Counted from the first letter of the stretch, positions 34,293 through 44,824 are shown. The stretch: DNA of 64,000 bases from Shinella zoogloeoides (GCF_033705735.1 NZ_CP131130.1:3472492-3536491); one strand, 5' to 3'. Program-made: numbers and translations. Notes: generated by a model from the sequence alone, not told the origin.

Positions 34293-34874
34293 TCAAAACC
34301 CTTTCCAAGATTCCATTGCCGTCCAGTCGCATGTGACGCTGCGGTCCGCAAGCCGGAAAGCGAAAAGATTACCGCCGCCCGCCGGCTGGTCTCTGTCGCG
34401 ACGGATGGGCGTGCCGTTGAGGCGGCATTTCAGTAGCGTGCCGACGCCACCATGGCCGACGAAGGCGATGGGAACCGTGGGGTCATGCGCCGCAAGCACC
34501 CGCTCGACGGCCGCGACGATACGGGCCTGCGCATCCACGGCCCGCTCCCAGCCGTGAAAGCTTTCCTGCGGGTGGGCGAAGAACCAGTTCGCGGCCTCTT
34601 CGAAGGCGTCCGGCGGCAGGAAGCCGGTGGCGGAGCGGTCGTTCTCGCCCATGGCGTGGTCCGTCTCGACGGGCACGCGGCCGGCGGCGAGGATGTCCGC
34701 CGTCTCGACGGCCTTGCGCTCCGTGCTCGCGACGAAGCGACCGATCCGCCCCGCCCAGTCGGACGCTGCGGCCAGAGCGGCGCGCTCCCGGCCACGTCCT
34801 GACAGGCCCCAGTCGGGCACCGGCACGGCCGGGTCGATGGCGACCTGCGGATGGGTGATGTAGAGCGCGAACAT
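34293..34874 (-). CDS. histidine-phosphatase superfamily protein, variant active site
   Basis: A 193-aa phosphoglycerate-mutase-fold protein. The N-terminal RHG motif reads THP (LYITHPQV), keeping the catalytic histidine but losing the phosphate-binding arginine. Later parts look normal: [13 protein letters not shown] and [10 protein letters not shown] with the second histidine. It may still act on a phosphoester, with altered specificity. It is tightly linked to pyrF and follows pmtA. Confidence 0.85.
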   Translation of the reverse strand: MFALYITHPQVAIDPAVPVPDWGLSGRGRERAALAAASDWAGRIGRFVASTERKAVETADILAAGRVPVETDHAMGENDRSATGFLPPDAFEEAANWFFAHPQESFHGWERAVDAQARIVAAVERVLAAHDPTVPIAFVGHGGVGTLLKCRLNGTPIRRDRDQPAGGGNLFAFRLADRSVTCDWTAMESWKGF

Positions 34875-34883
34875 CGCCGCCGC

Positions 34884-35486
34884 TCAGTGCGTGCGGCGGT
34901 AGGTCCAGAGCTGCGCCGGCGGGATGTTGCGCACGACGAAGTCGAGATGGGTGATCTGGTAGCGATCCGGCATGGCGACGACGGGGGAGAGCGGGCCATA
35001 GGAGATCTGCACCACCGGCCGGCCGGCCGGGATGCGGGCGAGCAGGTCCTCGATCAGCGCGACGCGCCGGTGCATGGGGAAATTCAGCAGCGGCACGGCG
35101 GAGATGACGCTGTCGAAGGTGGCGTCGCGCAGCTCGCCAAGCGTCCTGTCGAGATCGAAGGCGTCGCCGTTGATGAAGTTGACGCCGTGAAAGCGCTCGA
35201 CGAGGTGATTGTAGAAATCCGTCGAGAATTCCACCGAGGTCAGCTTGTCCGGCGTGATACCGGCCTGCAGGATCGCCTTGGTGATGACGCCGGTGCCGGG
35301 ACCGAGCTCGAGGACGGGCAGGCCCGAGGCCGGGTTGACGACGCTCGCCATGCGGCGCGCGGTGACGGAGGATGTCGGGATGATGGCGCCGACCGCCTTG
35401 GTGTTGCTCACCCAGCCCTTGAAGAAGCGGATCTCGTCGTCGAATTTCCTGCCGAGCCGTTCCTTCACCTTCACGCGCAACGTCAT
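34884..35486 (-). CDS. pmtA: phosphatidylethanolamine N-methyltransferase (PmtA type)
   Basis: A 200-aa SAM-dependent methyltransferase of the rhizobial PmtA group, which makes phosphatidylcholine from phosphatidylethanolamine at the membrane. It shows KFDDEIRFFKGW, VGAIIPTSSVTARRMASV and the SAM loop VLELGPGTGVITKAIL, then FDSVISAVPLLNFPM. The lack of membrane helices is normal for this type. General methyltransferase is the fallback call. Confidence 0.85.
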   Translation of the reverse strand: MTLRVKVKERLGRKFDDEIRFFKGWVSNTKAVGAIIPTSSVTARRMASVVNPASGLPVLELGPGTGVITKAILQAGITPDKLTSVEFSTDFYNHLVERFHGVNFINGDAFDLDRTLGELRDATFDSVISAVPLLNFPMHRRVALIEDLLARIPAGRPVVQISYGPLSPVVAMPDRYQITHLDFVVRNIPPAQLWTYRRTH

Positions 35487-35647
35487 GTCGTCTCCCCCTT
35501 CATGGTAGCATTTCCGAGGCCGGCGGCAGGTTTCATCCCGTCCGCATGGTTCGGCCCCGCCGAATATGTGACGCGGTTTGCGTCAAAAACAAGTCTGATT
35601 GCGCCGCCACCGGCAAGTTTCTCGAAGATGGCGGTATTGCCTTTTGC

Positions 35648-35679
35648 AAAAAAGAACCCGCCGGGCGACCGGCGGGTTC
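35648..35679 (-). terminator. intrinsic terminator of dnaN
   Basis: A perfect 11-bp stem (GAACCCGCCGG / CCGGCGGGTTC, loop GCGA) is followed on the minus strand by TTTTTTGC, 33 bases after the dnaN stop. Confidence 0.9.
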
Positions 35680-35712
35680 CTCGAACGGTTTCCCGATGCC
35701 GCGACGGCCGGA

Positions 35713-36831
35713 CTACACGCGCATCGGCATGAGCACGTAGAGCGCGTCGTCGCCGGCAAGGTCGCGCACCAGCGTCGGCGAACCCGGATCGGCCAGCATG
35801 AAGACGGCTTCCGTGCCGGAAAGCTGCGCGGTGATGTCGAGCAGGTATTTCGCGTTGAAGCCGATCTCCAGCGGGTCGTTCTCGTAGCCGACCGCCAGCT
35901 CTTCCGTCGCGCTGCCCGAATCCGGGTTGTTGACGGTGAGCGTCAGCTGGCCTTCGGTCAGCGCCAGCTTCACGGCGCGGCCGCGCTCGGAGGAAATGGT
36001 GGAAACGCGGTCGACGGCCTGCGCGAAGGACTGGCAGTCGATCTTCAGTTCCTTGTCGTTGTTGGTCGGGATCACGCGCTGGTAATCCGGGAAGGTGCCG
36101 TCGATCAGCTTGGAAGTCAGCACGATGGAGCCGATGGTGAAGCGGATCTTGGCGTCCGACACTTCCACGGTCACGGTGAGGTCGGGGTTATCGACCAGCT
36201 TCTGGAGTTCACCGACCGTCTTGCGCGGAATGATGATGCCCGGCATGCCCTCGGAGCCCGATGGGGCGTCCACGTCGGCGCGGGCCAGGCGATGGCCGTC
36301 GGTGGCGACGGCGCGCAGCTTCAGGTCGCCCTTGCTCTCGATCGTGTGGATGAAGATGCCGTTGAGGTAGTAACGGGTTTCCTCTGTCGAGATCGCGAAC
36401 TGGGTGCGATCGATCAGCATCTTGAGGTCCGTCGCCTTGAGGCGGAACGTGTGCGAGAAGCTGCCGGCAGTAAGGTCAGGGAAGTCGGACTGCGGCAGGC
36501 ACTGCAGCGAGAACTTCGAGCGGCCCGAAGCGACCGTCATCGACGCGCCGTCAGCGCTCGTCGCCAAGAGCACTTCCGAACCGTCGGAGAGTTTTCGCAC
36601 GATGTCGTAGAGAAGGTGGGCGGGAACGGTCGTCGCACCGGCCTGTTCCACCTGCGCCGGCGTCGCCTCGGTGATCTCGAGGTCGAGGTCGGTCGCCTTC
36701 ATGTCGAGGCTGGCGCCGTCGGCCCGCAGCAGCACGTTCGAGAGGATCGGGATCGTGTTGCGCCGTTCGACCACGCGATGGACGTGGTTCAGCGACTTCA
36801 GAAGATTGGACCGCTCGAGAGTAATGCGCAT
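35713..36831 (-). CDS. dnaN: DNA polymerase III beta subunit (sliding clamp)
   Basis: A 372-aa clamp protein with the standard start MRITLERSNLLKSLNHVHRVVERRNTIPILSN and end YVLMPMRV. Three domains of about 120 residues each are seen, with HRLARADV in the middle domain. The start at 36831 excludes 40 upstream codons of poor quality. It lies far from dnaA, as is normal in Rhizobiales. Confidence 0.98.
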   Translation of the reverse strand: MRITLERSNLLKSLNHVHRVVERRNTIPILSNVLLRADGASLDMKATDLDLEITEATPAQVEQAGATTVPAHLLYDIVRKLSDGSEVLLATSADGASMTVASGRSKFSLQCLPQSDFPDLTAGSFSHTFRLKATDLKMLIDRTQFAISTEETRYYLNGIFIHTIESKGDLKLRAVATDGHRLARADVDAPSGSEGMPGIIIPRKTVGELQKLVDNPDLTVTVEVSDAKIRFTIGSIVLTSKLIDGTFPDYQRVIPTNNDKELKIDCQSFAQAVDRVSTISSERGRAVKLALTEGQLTLTVNNPDSGSATEELAVGYENDPLEIGFNAKYLLDITAQLSGTEAVFMLADPGSPTLVRDLAGDDALYVLMPMRV

Positions 36832-37030
36832 GGAACTGTACCGCTTTCGACCGCTAGCCCGCCGGAACCCGGCGCGGCATTGCCTTGAAGGTCCGGCAGG
36901 CGCCGGAAGATGTGGACGGGCAAAATGGCAGAAGTTCCGGCCCGATTGCAAGTGCTAACGGTGCAGCACACACGATAGTCAACCGCCGGACCTTGCGGGG
37001 GCATCCGCGCTCGCCCATAAGGAGGGAAAA

Positions 37031-37990
37031 GTGCGGCCATTCGTGGCCGGAAAGGGACTGACGATGCGGGATGAAGGCGTGGCAAGCGGGGCAGGGGATG
37101 GCGCGAAAAGCTTCCGCCTCCACAATGCCATGATCCCCGCCCGGCCGCTGGAGCCGGCGCTCTATCTCGTCGCAACGCCCATCGGCAATCTCTCCGACAT
37201 CACGCTGCGCGCGCTGGAAACACTGGCCGGCGCGGATGTGCTCGCCTGCGAGGACACGCGCGTCACCCGCGTGCTGCTCGACCGCTACGGTATCGTCAAC
37301 CGGCCCTATGCCTATCACGAGTACAATGCGGACGAGGCAGGCCCCCGCCTCATCGCCGCGCTCGAAGCCGGAAAATCCGTCGCCCTCGTCTCCGATGCGG
37401 GAACGCCGCTCGTCTCCGATCCCGGTTATCGCCTCGCGCTGCTTGCCATCGCGGCCGGTCACCGCGTCGTGCCGATCCCCGGCGCATCCGCCCCGCTCGC
37501 AGCCCTCGTCGGCTCGGGCCTGCCGAACGACGCCTTCTTCTTTGCCGGCTTTCTGCCGTCCAAAGACAAGGCGCGCCGCGACCGTCTCGCGGAACTGGCG
37601 ACTGTTCCCGCAACGCTCCTCTTCTTTGAATCGCCCCACCGCATCGCCGCGACGGTCGCCGCCGCCGCCGATGTGCTGGGCGAGGCGCGCGCGGCCTGCG
37701 TCTGCCGGGAACTCACGAAAACCTTCGAGGAATTCCGCCGCGGCACGCTGGGCGAACTCGCCGCCCATTATGGGGACGGCGCTTCCGTGAAGGGTGAGAT
37801 CGTCTTCGTCATCGGCCCGCCGGGCGAGGCGGCCGCGCCTGAAGCGGAGGATGTCGACCGGTTGCTGACGATGCTCGCGAAGGACATGTCGACCGGCAAG
37901 GCGGCGACCGAGGCGGCGCGCCAGACCGGCCTGCCGCGCAAGGACCTCTATCAGCGCCTTCTCGACCTTAAGGACGCCGATGGGCAATAG
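37031..37990 (+). CDS. rsmI: 16S rRNA (cytidine1402-2'-O)-methyltransferase
   Basis: A 319-aa tetrapyrrole-methylase-fold enzyme that methylates C1402 of 16S rRNA. It has [51 protein letters not shown] and the FAGFLPSK segment. I chose the GTG at 37031 because AAGGAGGG lies five bases upstream; an ATG at 37064 is the alternative. It overlaps yraN by 11 bases. It runs divergently from dnaN. Confidence 0.95.
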   Translation: MRPFVAGKGLTMRDEGVASGAGDGAKSFRLHNAMIPARPLEPALYLVATPIGNLSDITLRALETLAGADVLACEDTRVTRVLLDRYGIVNRPYAYHEYNADEAGPRLIAALEAGKSVALVSDAGTPLVSDPGYRLALLAIAAGHRVVPIPGASAPLAALVGSGLPNDAFFFAGFLPSKDKARRDRLAELATVPATLLFFESPHRIAATVAAAADVLGEARAACVCRELTKTFEEFRRGTLGELAAHYGDGASVKGEIVFVIGPPGEAAAPEAEDVDRLLTMLAKDMSTGKAATEAARQTGLPRKDLYQRLLDLKDADGQ

Positions 37991-38348
37991 GACGGCGGAC
38001 CCGAACCGGCTGAAAGCCTTCCGCCGGGGGCACGTCTCCGAATATCTCGCCGCGCTCTATCTTCTTTGTAAGGGCTATCGCATCCGCGCCATCCGCTACC
38101 GCACGAAACTGGGCGAGATCGACATTGTCGCCCGGCGCGGCGATCTCGTCATCTGCGTCGAGGTGAAAGCCCGCCGCGATGTCGACAGCGCCGTTTTCGC
38201 CGTCACCGGAACCGCGCAGCAACGCATCCGCGCGGCAAGCGAGATCTGGCTTTCCCGCCAGCCGGACGCCCATCGCTTGTCCTTACGATATGATATCGTT
38301 GCGGTCCTGCCCTGGCGGCTTCCGAAACACCTTCCGGATGCGTTTTGA
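37980..38348 (+). CDS. YraN/UPF0102-family putative endonuclease-like protein
   Basis: A 122-aa protein with the family core: [35 protein letters not shown], a compact PD-(D/E)XK-like motif (E-I-D ... E-V-K). It follows rsmI with an 11-base overlap, a conserved pairing in proteobacteria. The function is still unclear; a nucleic-acid role is suspected. Confidence 0.93.
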   Translation: MGNRTADPNRLKAFRRGHVSEYLAALYLLCKGYRIRAIRYRTKLGEIDIVARRGDLVICVEVKARRDVDSAVFAVTGTAQQRIRAASEIWLSRQPDAHRLSLRYDIVAVLPWRLPKHLPDAF

Positions 38349-38359
38349 TTGAAAAGAAA

Positions 38360-38399
38360 ATGTAACGAAACTGACATGAAAGCGTAACGCGTCTGTCAT
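38360..38399 (+). promoter_or_regulatory. PhoB box array of the ugp operon
   Basis: Four 7-base half-sites repeat every 11 bases: ATGTAAC (38360), CTGACAT (38371), GCGTAAC (38382) and CTGTCAT (38393). This is two consecutive Pho boxes (consensus CTGTCAT-n4-CTGTCAT) ending 53 bases before ugpB. The operon should be induced by phosphate starvation. Confidence 0.85.
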
Positions 38400-38451
38400 C
38401 GGCCGCCCTTAGTGCACCCCTCACACCAAGTCCGGTGAAGAGGAGCAACTC

Positions 38452-39750
38452 ATGTTCAAGCCGCTTTCCCTCGCAGGTTTCGCACTCGCAATTTCCGCCA
38501 CGACGTCGATGGCCGCCACCAACATCACCTGGTGGCACGGCATGGCCGGCCGCAACGGCGAGGTCATCAACGAAGTCGCCAAGAAGTTCAACGACGCCCA
38601 GTCGGCCTGCGCCATCACGCCGGTTTCCAAGGGCACCTACGAGGAAGCGCTCGCTTCCGGCATCGCCGCCTTCCGTTCGGGCGAACAGCCGAACATCCTG
38701 CAGGTCTTCGACGCCGGCGCGGCAACGATCATCAATGCTCCGGGCGCCGTCATCCCGGCCGAGGACCTGATCACCCAGGCCGGCTACAAGTTCGACCGCG
38801 AAGCCTTCATCGAGGGCGTGCGCTACTTCTACGCCGCCCCTGACGGCAAGTTCGTCGGCATGCCGTTCAACTCCTCGGCGCCGATCATGTATGTGAACAC
38901 CGAAGCGCTCGAAAAGGTCGGCGTCGAAGCGCCGAAGACCTGGGAAGAGTTCGAGGCGATCGCCCCGAAGCTGAAGGAAGCCGGCTACCTGCCGCTCGTC
39001 CAGTCGCAGCTCACCTGGCAGTTCACGGAAAACTTCTTCTCGCGCCACAACATCCAGTTCGCGACGAACAACAACGGCTACGACTCGGTCGCCGATACCA
39101 AGATCAACATGACGGACCCGAACCTCGTCATGATGTTCACCAAGCTCAAGGCCTGGGCTGACGAAGGCTACTTCGGCTACTACGGCGCCGGCTGGAACGA
39201 CAACCAGAAGCTCTTCGAAGACGGCAAGGCCGCCTTCTGGATCGGCTCCTCGGGTTCGTTCGGCGGCCTCCAGAAGACCGCGCAGAAGCCGTTCACCGCG
39301 ACCTTCCTGCCCTATTGGCAGAGCGTGAAGGGCGCCGGCACCAACACCTTCATCGGCGGTGCGGCCCTCTTTGCCATGTCCGGCAAGCCGGAAGCCGAGA
39401 ACAAGTGCACGGCCGACTTCTTCCAGTTCCTGACCTCGCCGGAAGTGCAGAAGTTCTACCATGAGGCCACCGGCTACGTCGCCATCACCAAGGCGGCCTA
39501 CGAGCTGGCGAAGTCCGAAGGCTACTACAAGGAGAAGCCGGTCGCCGAAGTCGGCATCCAGCAGCTCATGCTGCCCTCGGGCGAATGGTCGAAGGGCTAC
39601 CGCCTCGGCTTCTACCCGCAGATCCGCGAGATCATGGAGCGCGAATACGGCCGCATCTTCGCCGGCGAAACCTCGGTCGAGGACGCCCTGAAGACGATCG
39701 AGACCGAAGCGAACGATCTGCTCGCCCGCTTCGCCAAGACCGCCGGCTGA
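38452..39750 (+). CDS. ugpB: sn-glycerol-3-phosphate ABC transporter substrate-binding protein
   Basis: A 432-aa periplasmic binding protein with signal peptide (LSLAGFALAISATTSMAA). The mature part begins TNITWWHGMAGRNGEVINEVAKKFN, matching UgpB, with FIGGAALFAMSG and the C-terminal GYRLGFYPQIREIME region. GAGGAG precedes the ATG. First gene of ugpBAEC, behind a PhoB array. It delivers glycerol-3-phosphate or glycerophosphodiesters. Confidence 0.95.
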   Translation: MFKPLSLAGFALAISATTSMAATNITWWHGMAGRNGEVINEVAKKFNDAQSACAITPVSKGTYEEALASGIAAFRSGEQPNILQVFDAGAATIINAPGAVIPAEDLITQAGYKFDREAFIEGVRYFYAAPDGKFVGMPFNSSAPIMYVNTEALEKVGVEAPKTWEEFEAIAPKLKEAGYLPLVQSQLTWQFTENFFSRHNIQFATNNNGYDSVADTKINMTDPNLVMMFTKLKAWADEGYFGYYGAGWNDNQKLFEDGKAAFWIGSSGSFGGLQKTAQKPFTATFLPYWQSVKGAGTNTFIGGAALFAMSGKPEAENKCTADFFQFLTSPEVQKFYHEATGYVAITKAAYELAKSEGYYKEKPVAEVGIQQLMLPSGEWSKGYRLGFYPQIREIMEREYGRIFAGETSVEDALKTIETEANDLLARFAKTAG

Positions 39751-39793
39751 TAGGTCCGCGTCCGGCAGGCTCTCATCCGGCCTGCCGGCCACT

Positions 39794-39865
39794 TTCTCCC
39801 CGCAGGCGGGGAGAAGGGACAAGCCGCAACATTGCCTCTCCCACTCCCCGTTGGCGGGGAGTGGG
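39794..39865. repeat. paired palindromes between ugpB and ugpA
   Basis: The ugpB-ugpA gap holds two hairpins: TTCTCCCC-gcaggc-GGGGAGAA (39794-39815) and CCCACTCCCCG-ttgg-CGGGGAGTGGG (39840-39865). They look like a rhizobial interspersed palindromic element. In this position they could stabilise the ugpB 3' end and lower downstream expression. Confidence 0.65.
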
Positions 39866-39916
39866 TTGGGGTGAGGGGCAATCGCCCGCTTCTCCCGTTC
39901 TTTCAAAGGCCACGCC

Positions 39917-40798
39917 ATGAAGCGCGTCCAGTTCTCCTCGCCCTTTCTGCCCTATCTCTTCCTTGCGCCGCAGATGGCGATCATCTTCGTCTTCTTCTAC
40001 TGGCCCTCGATCCAGGCGATCCAGTCGTCCTTCTACCTCGAGGACCCCTTCGGCTTCGGCTCCACCTTCGTCGGCCTCTCCAACTATTCGGACGCGCTCG
40101 GCTCCGTACAGTACCAGTCGATCGCCCGCTTCACGGTCGTCTTCACGGCGCTGGTGACGTTCCTGTCGCTCGGGATCGGCATGCTGCTCGCCGTCAAGGC
40201 GGATGCGGTGCTGAAGGGCAGCTCCGCCTACAAGACGCTGCTGATCTGGGTCTATGCCATCGCCCCGCCGGTCGCCGGCCTCATGGGCATGATGTTCTTC
40301 GACCAGCATATCGGCCCGCTGGTGAAGTTCGCCGCCCTCTTCGGCTGGGACATGAAGGTCGGCCTCAACTACAACGACACCGCGATTGCGATGATCATCG
40401 TCTCGGTCTGGAAGCAGATCCCCTATAATTTCATCTTCATCCTTTCGGGCCTGCAGAACATCCCCGCCTCCGTGCGGGAAGCGGCCACCATCGATTGCCG
40501 TTCCGGCTTCCGCCGCTTCTGGACGATGACGCTGCCGCTGCTCGCACCCACCGCCTTCTTCCTGCTCATCATCAACATGACCTACGCGCTCTTCGACACG
40601 TTCGGCATCATCGACGTGATGGTGAAGGATAAGGCCGCCAACAACCCGATCACGCTGGTCTACAAGGTCTATATGGACGGTTTCCGCGGCAACGACCTCG
40701 GCGGCTCCTCGGCCCAGTCCGTCATCCTGATGATCGTCGTCTTCGTGCTCACCGTCTTCCAGTTCCGCTTCATCGAGCGGCGCGTGCACTACAATTGA
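39917..40798 (+). CDS. ugpA: sn-glycerol-3-phosphate ABC transporter permease
   Basis: A 293-aa inner-membrane permease with six helices. The BPD-transport EAA loop is visible as VREAATIDCRSGFRRFWTMTLPLLAPT near residue 190. It pairs with UgpE to form the channel. The stop is 13 bases before ugpE. Confidence 0.95.
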   Translation: MKRVQFSSPFLPYLFLAPQMAIIFVFFYWPSIQAIQSSFYLEDPFGFGSTFVGLSNYSDALGSVQYQSIARFTVVFTALVTFLSLGIGMLLAVKADAVLKGSSAYKTLLIWVYAIAPPVAGLMGMMFFDQHIGPLVKFAALFGWDMKVGLNYNDTAIAMIIVSVWKQIPYNFIFILSGLQNIPASVREAATIDCRSGFRRFWTMTLPLLAPTAFFLLIINMTYALFDTFGIIDVMVKDKAANNPITLVYKVYMDGFRGNDLGGSSAQSVILMIVVFVLTVFQFRFIERRVHYN

Positions 40799-40811
40799 GA
40801 GGACGCCCGCG

Positions 40812-41654
40812 ATGAACCGCATCCGCCTTTTCGATCATCTCGTCCTCATGCTCGGCGTCTTCGTCATGGTGGCGCCCGTCGTGGTCGCCTTCATGACCTC
40901 CACCCACGATGCCGCCGACATCCACCGTAACGGCCTGTCGCTCACCTGGGGCGGCAATTTCGCCGAGACCTACAATACCGTGCTGACCCGCAAGGGCGGC
41001 TTTACCGGCGAGATCACCGGCGCGCGCATGATCTGGAACTCGCTGATCCTCGGCGTGGGCTTCGCCGCCGGCAAGATCGTCCTTTCCATGCTCGCCGCCT
41101 ATGCCATCGTCTATTTCCGCTTCAGGCTCGGCACGCTGTTCTTCTGGATGATCTTCACGACGCTGCTGCTGCCGCTCGAAGTGCGCATCGTCCCCTCCTA
41201 CGAGGTGATGAACAAGCTCTCGCTCACCAACACCTATACCGGCCTCATCGTGCCGCTGCTGGCGTCCGCCACCGGCACCTTCTTCTTCCGCCAATTCTTC
41301 AAATCCGTGCCGGAGGAGCTGCTGGAGGCCGCGCGCATCGACGGGGCGGGGCCGTTCAAGTTCTTCATCGACGTGCTGGTGCCGCTCTCGCGCACCATGA
41401 TCGCCGCCATCTTCATCATCATGTTCGTCTATGGCTGGAACCAGTATCTCTGGCCGACGCTGATGACCACGGACGAGCGCTTCTTCACGCTGGTGCGCGG
41501 CATCAAGCAGATCCTGCTCGTCTGGGTCGGCTCCAACATTCCCGATTACAACGAAGCCTTTGCGCTGGCGATCCTCGCCATGCTGCCGCCGGTCATGATC
41601 GTGCTGATCTTCCAGCGGTGGTTCATCAAGGGTCTTACCGAAAGCGACAAGTAA
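40812..41654 (+). CDS. ugpE: sn-glycerol-3-phosphate ABC transporter permease
   Basis: A 280-aa six-helix permease. The EAA loop is [27 protein letters not shown] near 175-201, and the N-terminus [21 protein letters not shown] matches UgpE. Between ugpA and ugpC with short gaps. ATG preceded by GAGAGGAC. Confidence 0.95.
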   Translation: MNRIRLFDHLVLMLGVFVMVAPVVVAFMTSTHDAADIHRNGLSLTWGGNFAETYNTVLTRKGGFTGEITGARMIWNSLILGVGFAAGKIVLSMLAAYAIVYFRFRLGTLFFWMIFTTLLLPLEVRIVPSYEVMNKLSLTNTYTGLIVPLLASATGTFFFRQFFKSVPEELLEAARIDGAGPFKFFIDVLVPLSRTMIAAIFIIMFVYGWNQYLWPTLMTTDERFFTLVRGIKQILLVWVGSNIPDYNEAFALAILAMLPPVMIVLIFQRWFIKGLTESDK

Positions 41655-41667
41655 GGAGTTCCGTCCC

Positions 41668-42780
41668 ATGGCATCCATCGGCATCAAGGACGTATCCAAG
41701 ATCTACAATGGCGGCGTGACCGCGGTCAGTTCCGTCAGCATAGACATCGCCGACGGCGAGTTCATCGTGCTTGTCGGCCCGTCGGGCTGCGGAAAGTCGA
41801 CGCTCCTGCGCATGGTCGCGGGACTGGAGACGATCAGCGAGGGTGAAGTCACCATCGGCGGCCGTGTGGTCAACGATGTCGATCCGGCCGACCGCGACAT
41901 CGCCATGGTCTTCCAGAACTACGCGCTCTATCCGCATATGACGGTTTACGAGAACCTCGCCTACGGCCTGAAGAACCGCCGCACGCCGAAGAGCGAGATC
42001 GACGCCCGCGTGGCGGAGGCCGCCCGCATGCTGGAGCTCCAGCCCTATCTGGAGCGCAAGCCCCGCGCCCTCTCGGGCGGCCAGCGCCAGCGTGTTGCCA
42101 TGGGCCGCGCCATCGTGCGCAAGCCCTCCGCCTTCCTTTTCGACGAGCCGTTGTCGAACCTAGACGCCAAGCTGCGCGTCTCCATGCGCGGCGAGATCAA
42201 GCGTCTGCAGCGCCGCGTCGGCACCACCTCGATCTATGTCACGCATGACCAGCTCGAAGCCATGACGCTCGCCGACCGCCTCGTCGTGCTCTCGGGCGGC
42301 CGGATCGAGCAGATCGGCGCGCCACTGGATGTCTATCACCGCCCGGCCACCACCTTTGTCGCCAGCTTCATCGGCTCGCCGGCCATGAACCTCGTCGGCG
42401 GCGAACTGCACGGCAGCAAGCTGGCGCTCGGCCCCGCTCTCCTCGATCTGGGCGCGGCCGTGCCGGCGCAGGGCGCGCTCACCGTCGGCCTGCGCGCCGA
42501 GGACCTGCGCCTCCATGCGGGATCGGACGGCGCCATGCCCTTCCGCATCGACTATGTCGAGGAACTGGGCTCCCAGCGCCTCGTGCACGGCTTCGTCGGC
42601 GACCAGTCGATGGTCGCGGCCATCTCGTCGGAAATCCCGCTGCCCGAAACCGCCTCGCTCTCCATCGCGCCCTCCCGCCTGCATTTCTTCGACACGGCGA
42701 GCGGCCGGCGCATCGACTGGACGATCGCGGAACAGGGGCAGGCCGCCGGCGTTTCCGGTCTGGAGGTCGCCGCATCATGA
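41668..42780 (+). CDS. ugpC: sn-glycerol-3-phosphate ABC transporter ATPase
   Basis: A 370-aa MalK-type ATPase with Walker [10 protein letters not shown] near 36-44, signature [16 protein letters not shown] near 134, Walker [16 protein letters not shown] and the switch histidine in VTHDQ. A C-terminal OB/TOBE regulatory domain starts near 240. AAGGAG precedes the ATG. The stop overlaps the following EEP gene in ATGA. Confidence 0.95.
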   Translation: MASIGIKDVSKIYNGGVTAVSSVSIDIADGEFIVLVGPSGCGKSTLLRMVAGLETISEGEVTIGGRVVNDVDPADRDIAMVFQNYALYPHMTVYENLAYGLKNRRTPKSEIDARVAEAARMLELQPYLERKPRALSGGQRQRVAMGRAIVRKPSAFLFDEPLSNLDAKLRVSMRGEIKRLQRRVGTTSIYVTHDQLEAMTLADRLVVLSGGRIEQIGAPLDVYHRPATTFVASFIGSPAMNLVGGELHGSKLALGPALLDLGAAVPAQGALTVGLRAEDLRLHAGSDGAMPFRIDYVEELGSQRLVHGFVGDQSMVAAISSEIPLPETASLSIAPSRLHFFDTASGRRIDWTIAEQGQAAGVSGLEVAAS

Positions 42781-43769
42781 TCCGCACCACCACCGACAGG
42801 CTCGTAGCCCCGAGCGCGGAAGACCGCGCCGGCATCGCCACCCTTGAAAGAACCATCGCCGCCCATGACGCCCGCATGGCGGAACTGCCCTCCATGAACG
42901 CGGTGGAAGCGGGTGGCCACGCCGAGCGCGCCGAGCCGCTGCCGTTTCCCTTCACCGTCGCCGCCTGGAACCTGGAGCGCTGCCTCTTCCCGCTGCAAAG
43001 CGCCGAGCACCTGGGCGCGACCGGTGCCGAAATCGTGCTGCTCTCCGAAATGGACGACGGCATGGCCCGCACGCGGCAGGCCCATACCACGGCAGATGTC
43101 GCCGAGGAGCTGGGCATGGCCTATCTCTACGGCGTCGAATTCATCGAACTCGGCCTCGGCTCCGACACCGAGCGCGAATTCTGCAAGGACGATTTCAATC
43201 GTCGCGGCCTACATGGCAATGCGCTGCTTTCCACCGTGCCGTTGCACGAGCCCTTCCTTCTGCGGCTAGAGGGCGAACGCCTGTGGTTTACCGGTGAGGT
43301 CGACCAGCCGCGCCTTGGCGAGCGCATCGCCGTTGGCGGCACGATCAACACGGAGGCCGGCCCGCTGGTGCTCGTCTCCACGCATCTCGAAAGCGCCACC
43401 ACCGCCGCCTACCGCGAGCGCCAGGTGGTCGGCATCATCGATGCGCTCGACACCGCTTTCCCCGGCCGCCCCGTTCTCATCGGCGGCGATCTCAACACCG
43501 GCAACCACACGGGCGGCGATTTCGAGGCGGAGGGCCTTTTCGCCCGCGCGGCCGAGCGCGGCTTCACCCGCCACGGTGGCCCGCTCGACGTCATGACCAC
43601 GCGCCCCAGCCTCATTACCCGCTGGCCCGACCGGGCGATGAAGCTCGACTGGTTCCTCTCGCGCGGCCTTGCCGTCTCCGGGGTAGAGATCGTCTCCTCG
43701 CTCTCGCCCACCGGCAAGCCGCTCTCGGACCACGACATGATCACCTGCCGCATCGATGGCCTTGCCTGA
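42777..43769 (+). CDS. EEP-family phosphohydrolase of the ugp operon
   Basis: A 330-aa member of the endonuclease/exonuclease/phosphatase superfamily. It shows [11 protein letters not shown], the metal-binding glutamate in [29 protein letters not shown] and the final SDHDMITC. The start overlaps ugpC by four bases, so it is translated with the transporter under PhoB control. In other bacteria the last ugp gene is ugpQ, a glycerophosphodiesterase of another fold. This protein may play a similar role in the cytoplasm, but that is inference. Confidence 0.85.
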   Translation: MIRTTTDRLVAPSAEDRAGIATLERTIAAHDARMAELPSMNAVEAGGHAERAEPLPFPFTVAAWNLERCLFPLQSAEHLGATGAEIVLLSEMDDGMARTRQAHTTADVAEELGMAYLYGVEFIELGLGSDTEREFCKDDFNRRGLHGNALLSTVPLHEPFLLRLEGERLWFTGEVDQPRLGERIAVGGTINTEAGPLVLVSTHLESATTAAYRERQVVGIIDALDTAFPGRPVLIGGDLNTGNHTGGDFEAEGLFARAAERGFTRHGGPLDVMTTRPSLITRWPDRAMKLDWFLSRGLAVSGVEIVSSLSPTGKPLSDHDMITCRIDGLA

Positions 43770-43830
43770 GCCCGTTGCCATAGCGCCTGCCGCATCCTAA
43801 ATGTGTCGGGCAATTCTCAGGGGACCTTTC

Positions 43831-44775
43831 ATGGCAAAGATCAAGAACGTCGCGGTCCAGATGGACCATGTGTCGACCATCAACATCGCCGGCGACTCCA
43901 CCTTCGCCATGAGCATCGAGGCGCAGAGCCGCGGCTACAAGCTCTTCCACTACACGCCCGACCGGCTGAGCCTGCGCGACGGCAAGGTCTATGCCACCGT
44001 CGAGCCGATGGAACTGCGCGACGTGAAGGGCGACCACTATACGCTGGGCGACGCCGAGCGCATCGATCTGTCGACGATGGACGTGGTGCTGCTGCGCCAG
44101 GACCCGCCCTTCGACATGTCCTACATCACCTCCACGCATCTTCTGGAGCGCATCCACCCGAAGACCCTCGTCGTCAACGACCCGGCCTGGGTGCGCAATT
44201 CGCCGGAGAAGATCTTCGTCACCGAATTCGCCGACCTGATGCCGGCGACCCTCATCACGCGTGACCCGGTCGAAATCCGCCGCTTCCGCGACGAGATGGG
44301 CGACATGATCCTCAAGCCGCTCTACGGCAATGGCGGTGCCGGCGTCTTCCATTCCACCAAGGACGACCGCAACCTCTCCTCGCTGCTCGAAATGTTCGGC
44401 CAGATGTTCCGCGAGCCCTTCATCGCCCAGCAGTACCTGCCGGACGTGCGCAAGGGCGACAAGCGCATCATCCTCATCGACGGCGAGCCGGTCGGCGCGA
44501 TCAACCGCGTGCCCGCCGAGCATGACGCCCGCTCCAACATGCATGTCGGCGGCCGCGCGGAAGCGACGGAACTGACGGCGCGCGAAAAGGAAATCTGCGC
44601 CCGCATCGGCCCGGCCCTGCGCGAGCGCGGCTTCATCTTCGTCGGCATCGACGTCATCGGCGACTACATGACCGAGATCAACGTCACCTCGCCCACCGGC
44701 ATCCGCGAAGTGAAGAAATTCGGCGGTGCCGACATCGCTGCTCTCCTCTGGGATGCAATCGAAAAGAAGCGCTGA
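43831..44775 (+). CDS. gshB: glutathione synthase
   Basis: A 314-aa ATP-grasp enzyme that adds glycine to gamma-glutamylcysteine. It shows [22 protein letters not shown] at the N-terminus, [26 protein letters not shown] and the C-terminal [21 protein letters not shown]. The ATG at 43831 follows AGGGGA; the upstream in-frame ATG (43801) adds ten residues with no ribosome site. Monocistronic, ending in a strong hairpin. Confidence 0.97.
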   Translation: MAKIKNVAVQMDHVSTINIAGDSTFAMSIEAQSRGYKLFHYTPDRLSLRDGKVYATVEPMELRDVKGDHYTLGDAERIDLSTMDVVLLRQDPPFDMSYITSTHLLERIHPKTLVVNDPAWVRNSPEKIFVTEFADLMPATLITRDPVEIRRFRDEMGDMILKPLYGNGGAGVFHSTKDDRNLSSLLEMFGQMFREPFIAQQYLPDVRKGDKRIILIDGEPVGAINRVPAEHDARSNMHVGGRAEATELTAREKEICARIGPALRERGFIFVGIDVIGDYMTEINVTSPTGIREVKKFGGADIAALLWDAIEKKR

Positions 44776-44794
44776 GCCGCCACGGCAGGGCGCA

Positions 44795-44824
44795 CCGGGA
44801 CCGTTCGTTCGCGAACGGTCCCGG
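44795..44824 (+). terminator. terminator of gshB
   Basis: A perfect 13-bp stem (CCGGGACCGTTCG / CGAACGGTCCCGG, loop TTCG) lies 20 bases after the stop codon. The following sequence is only weakly T-rich. Confidence 0.75.
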
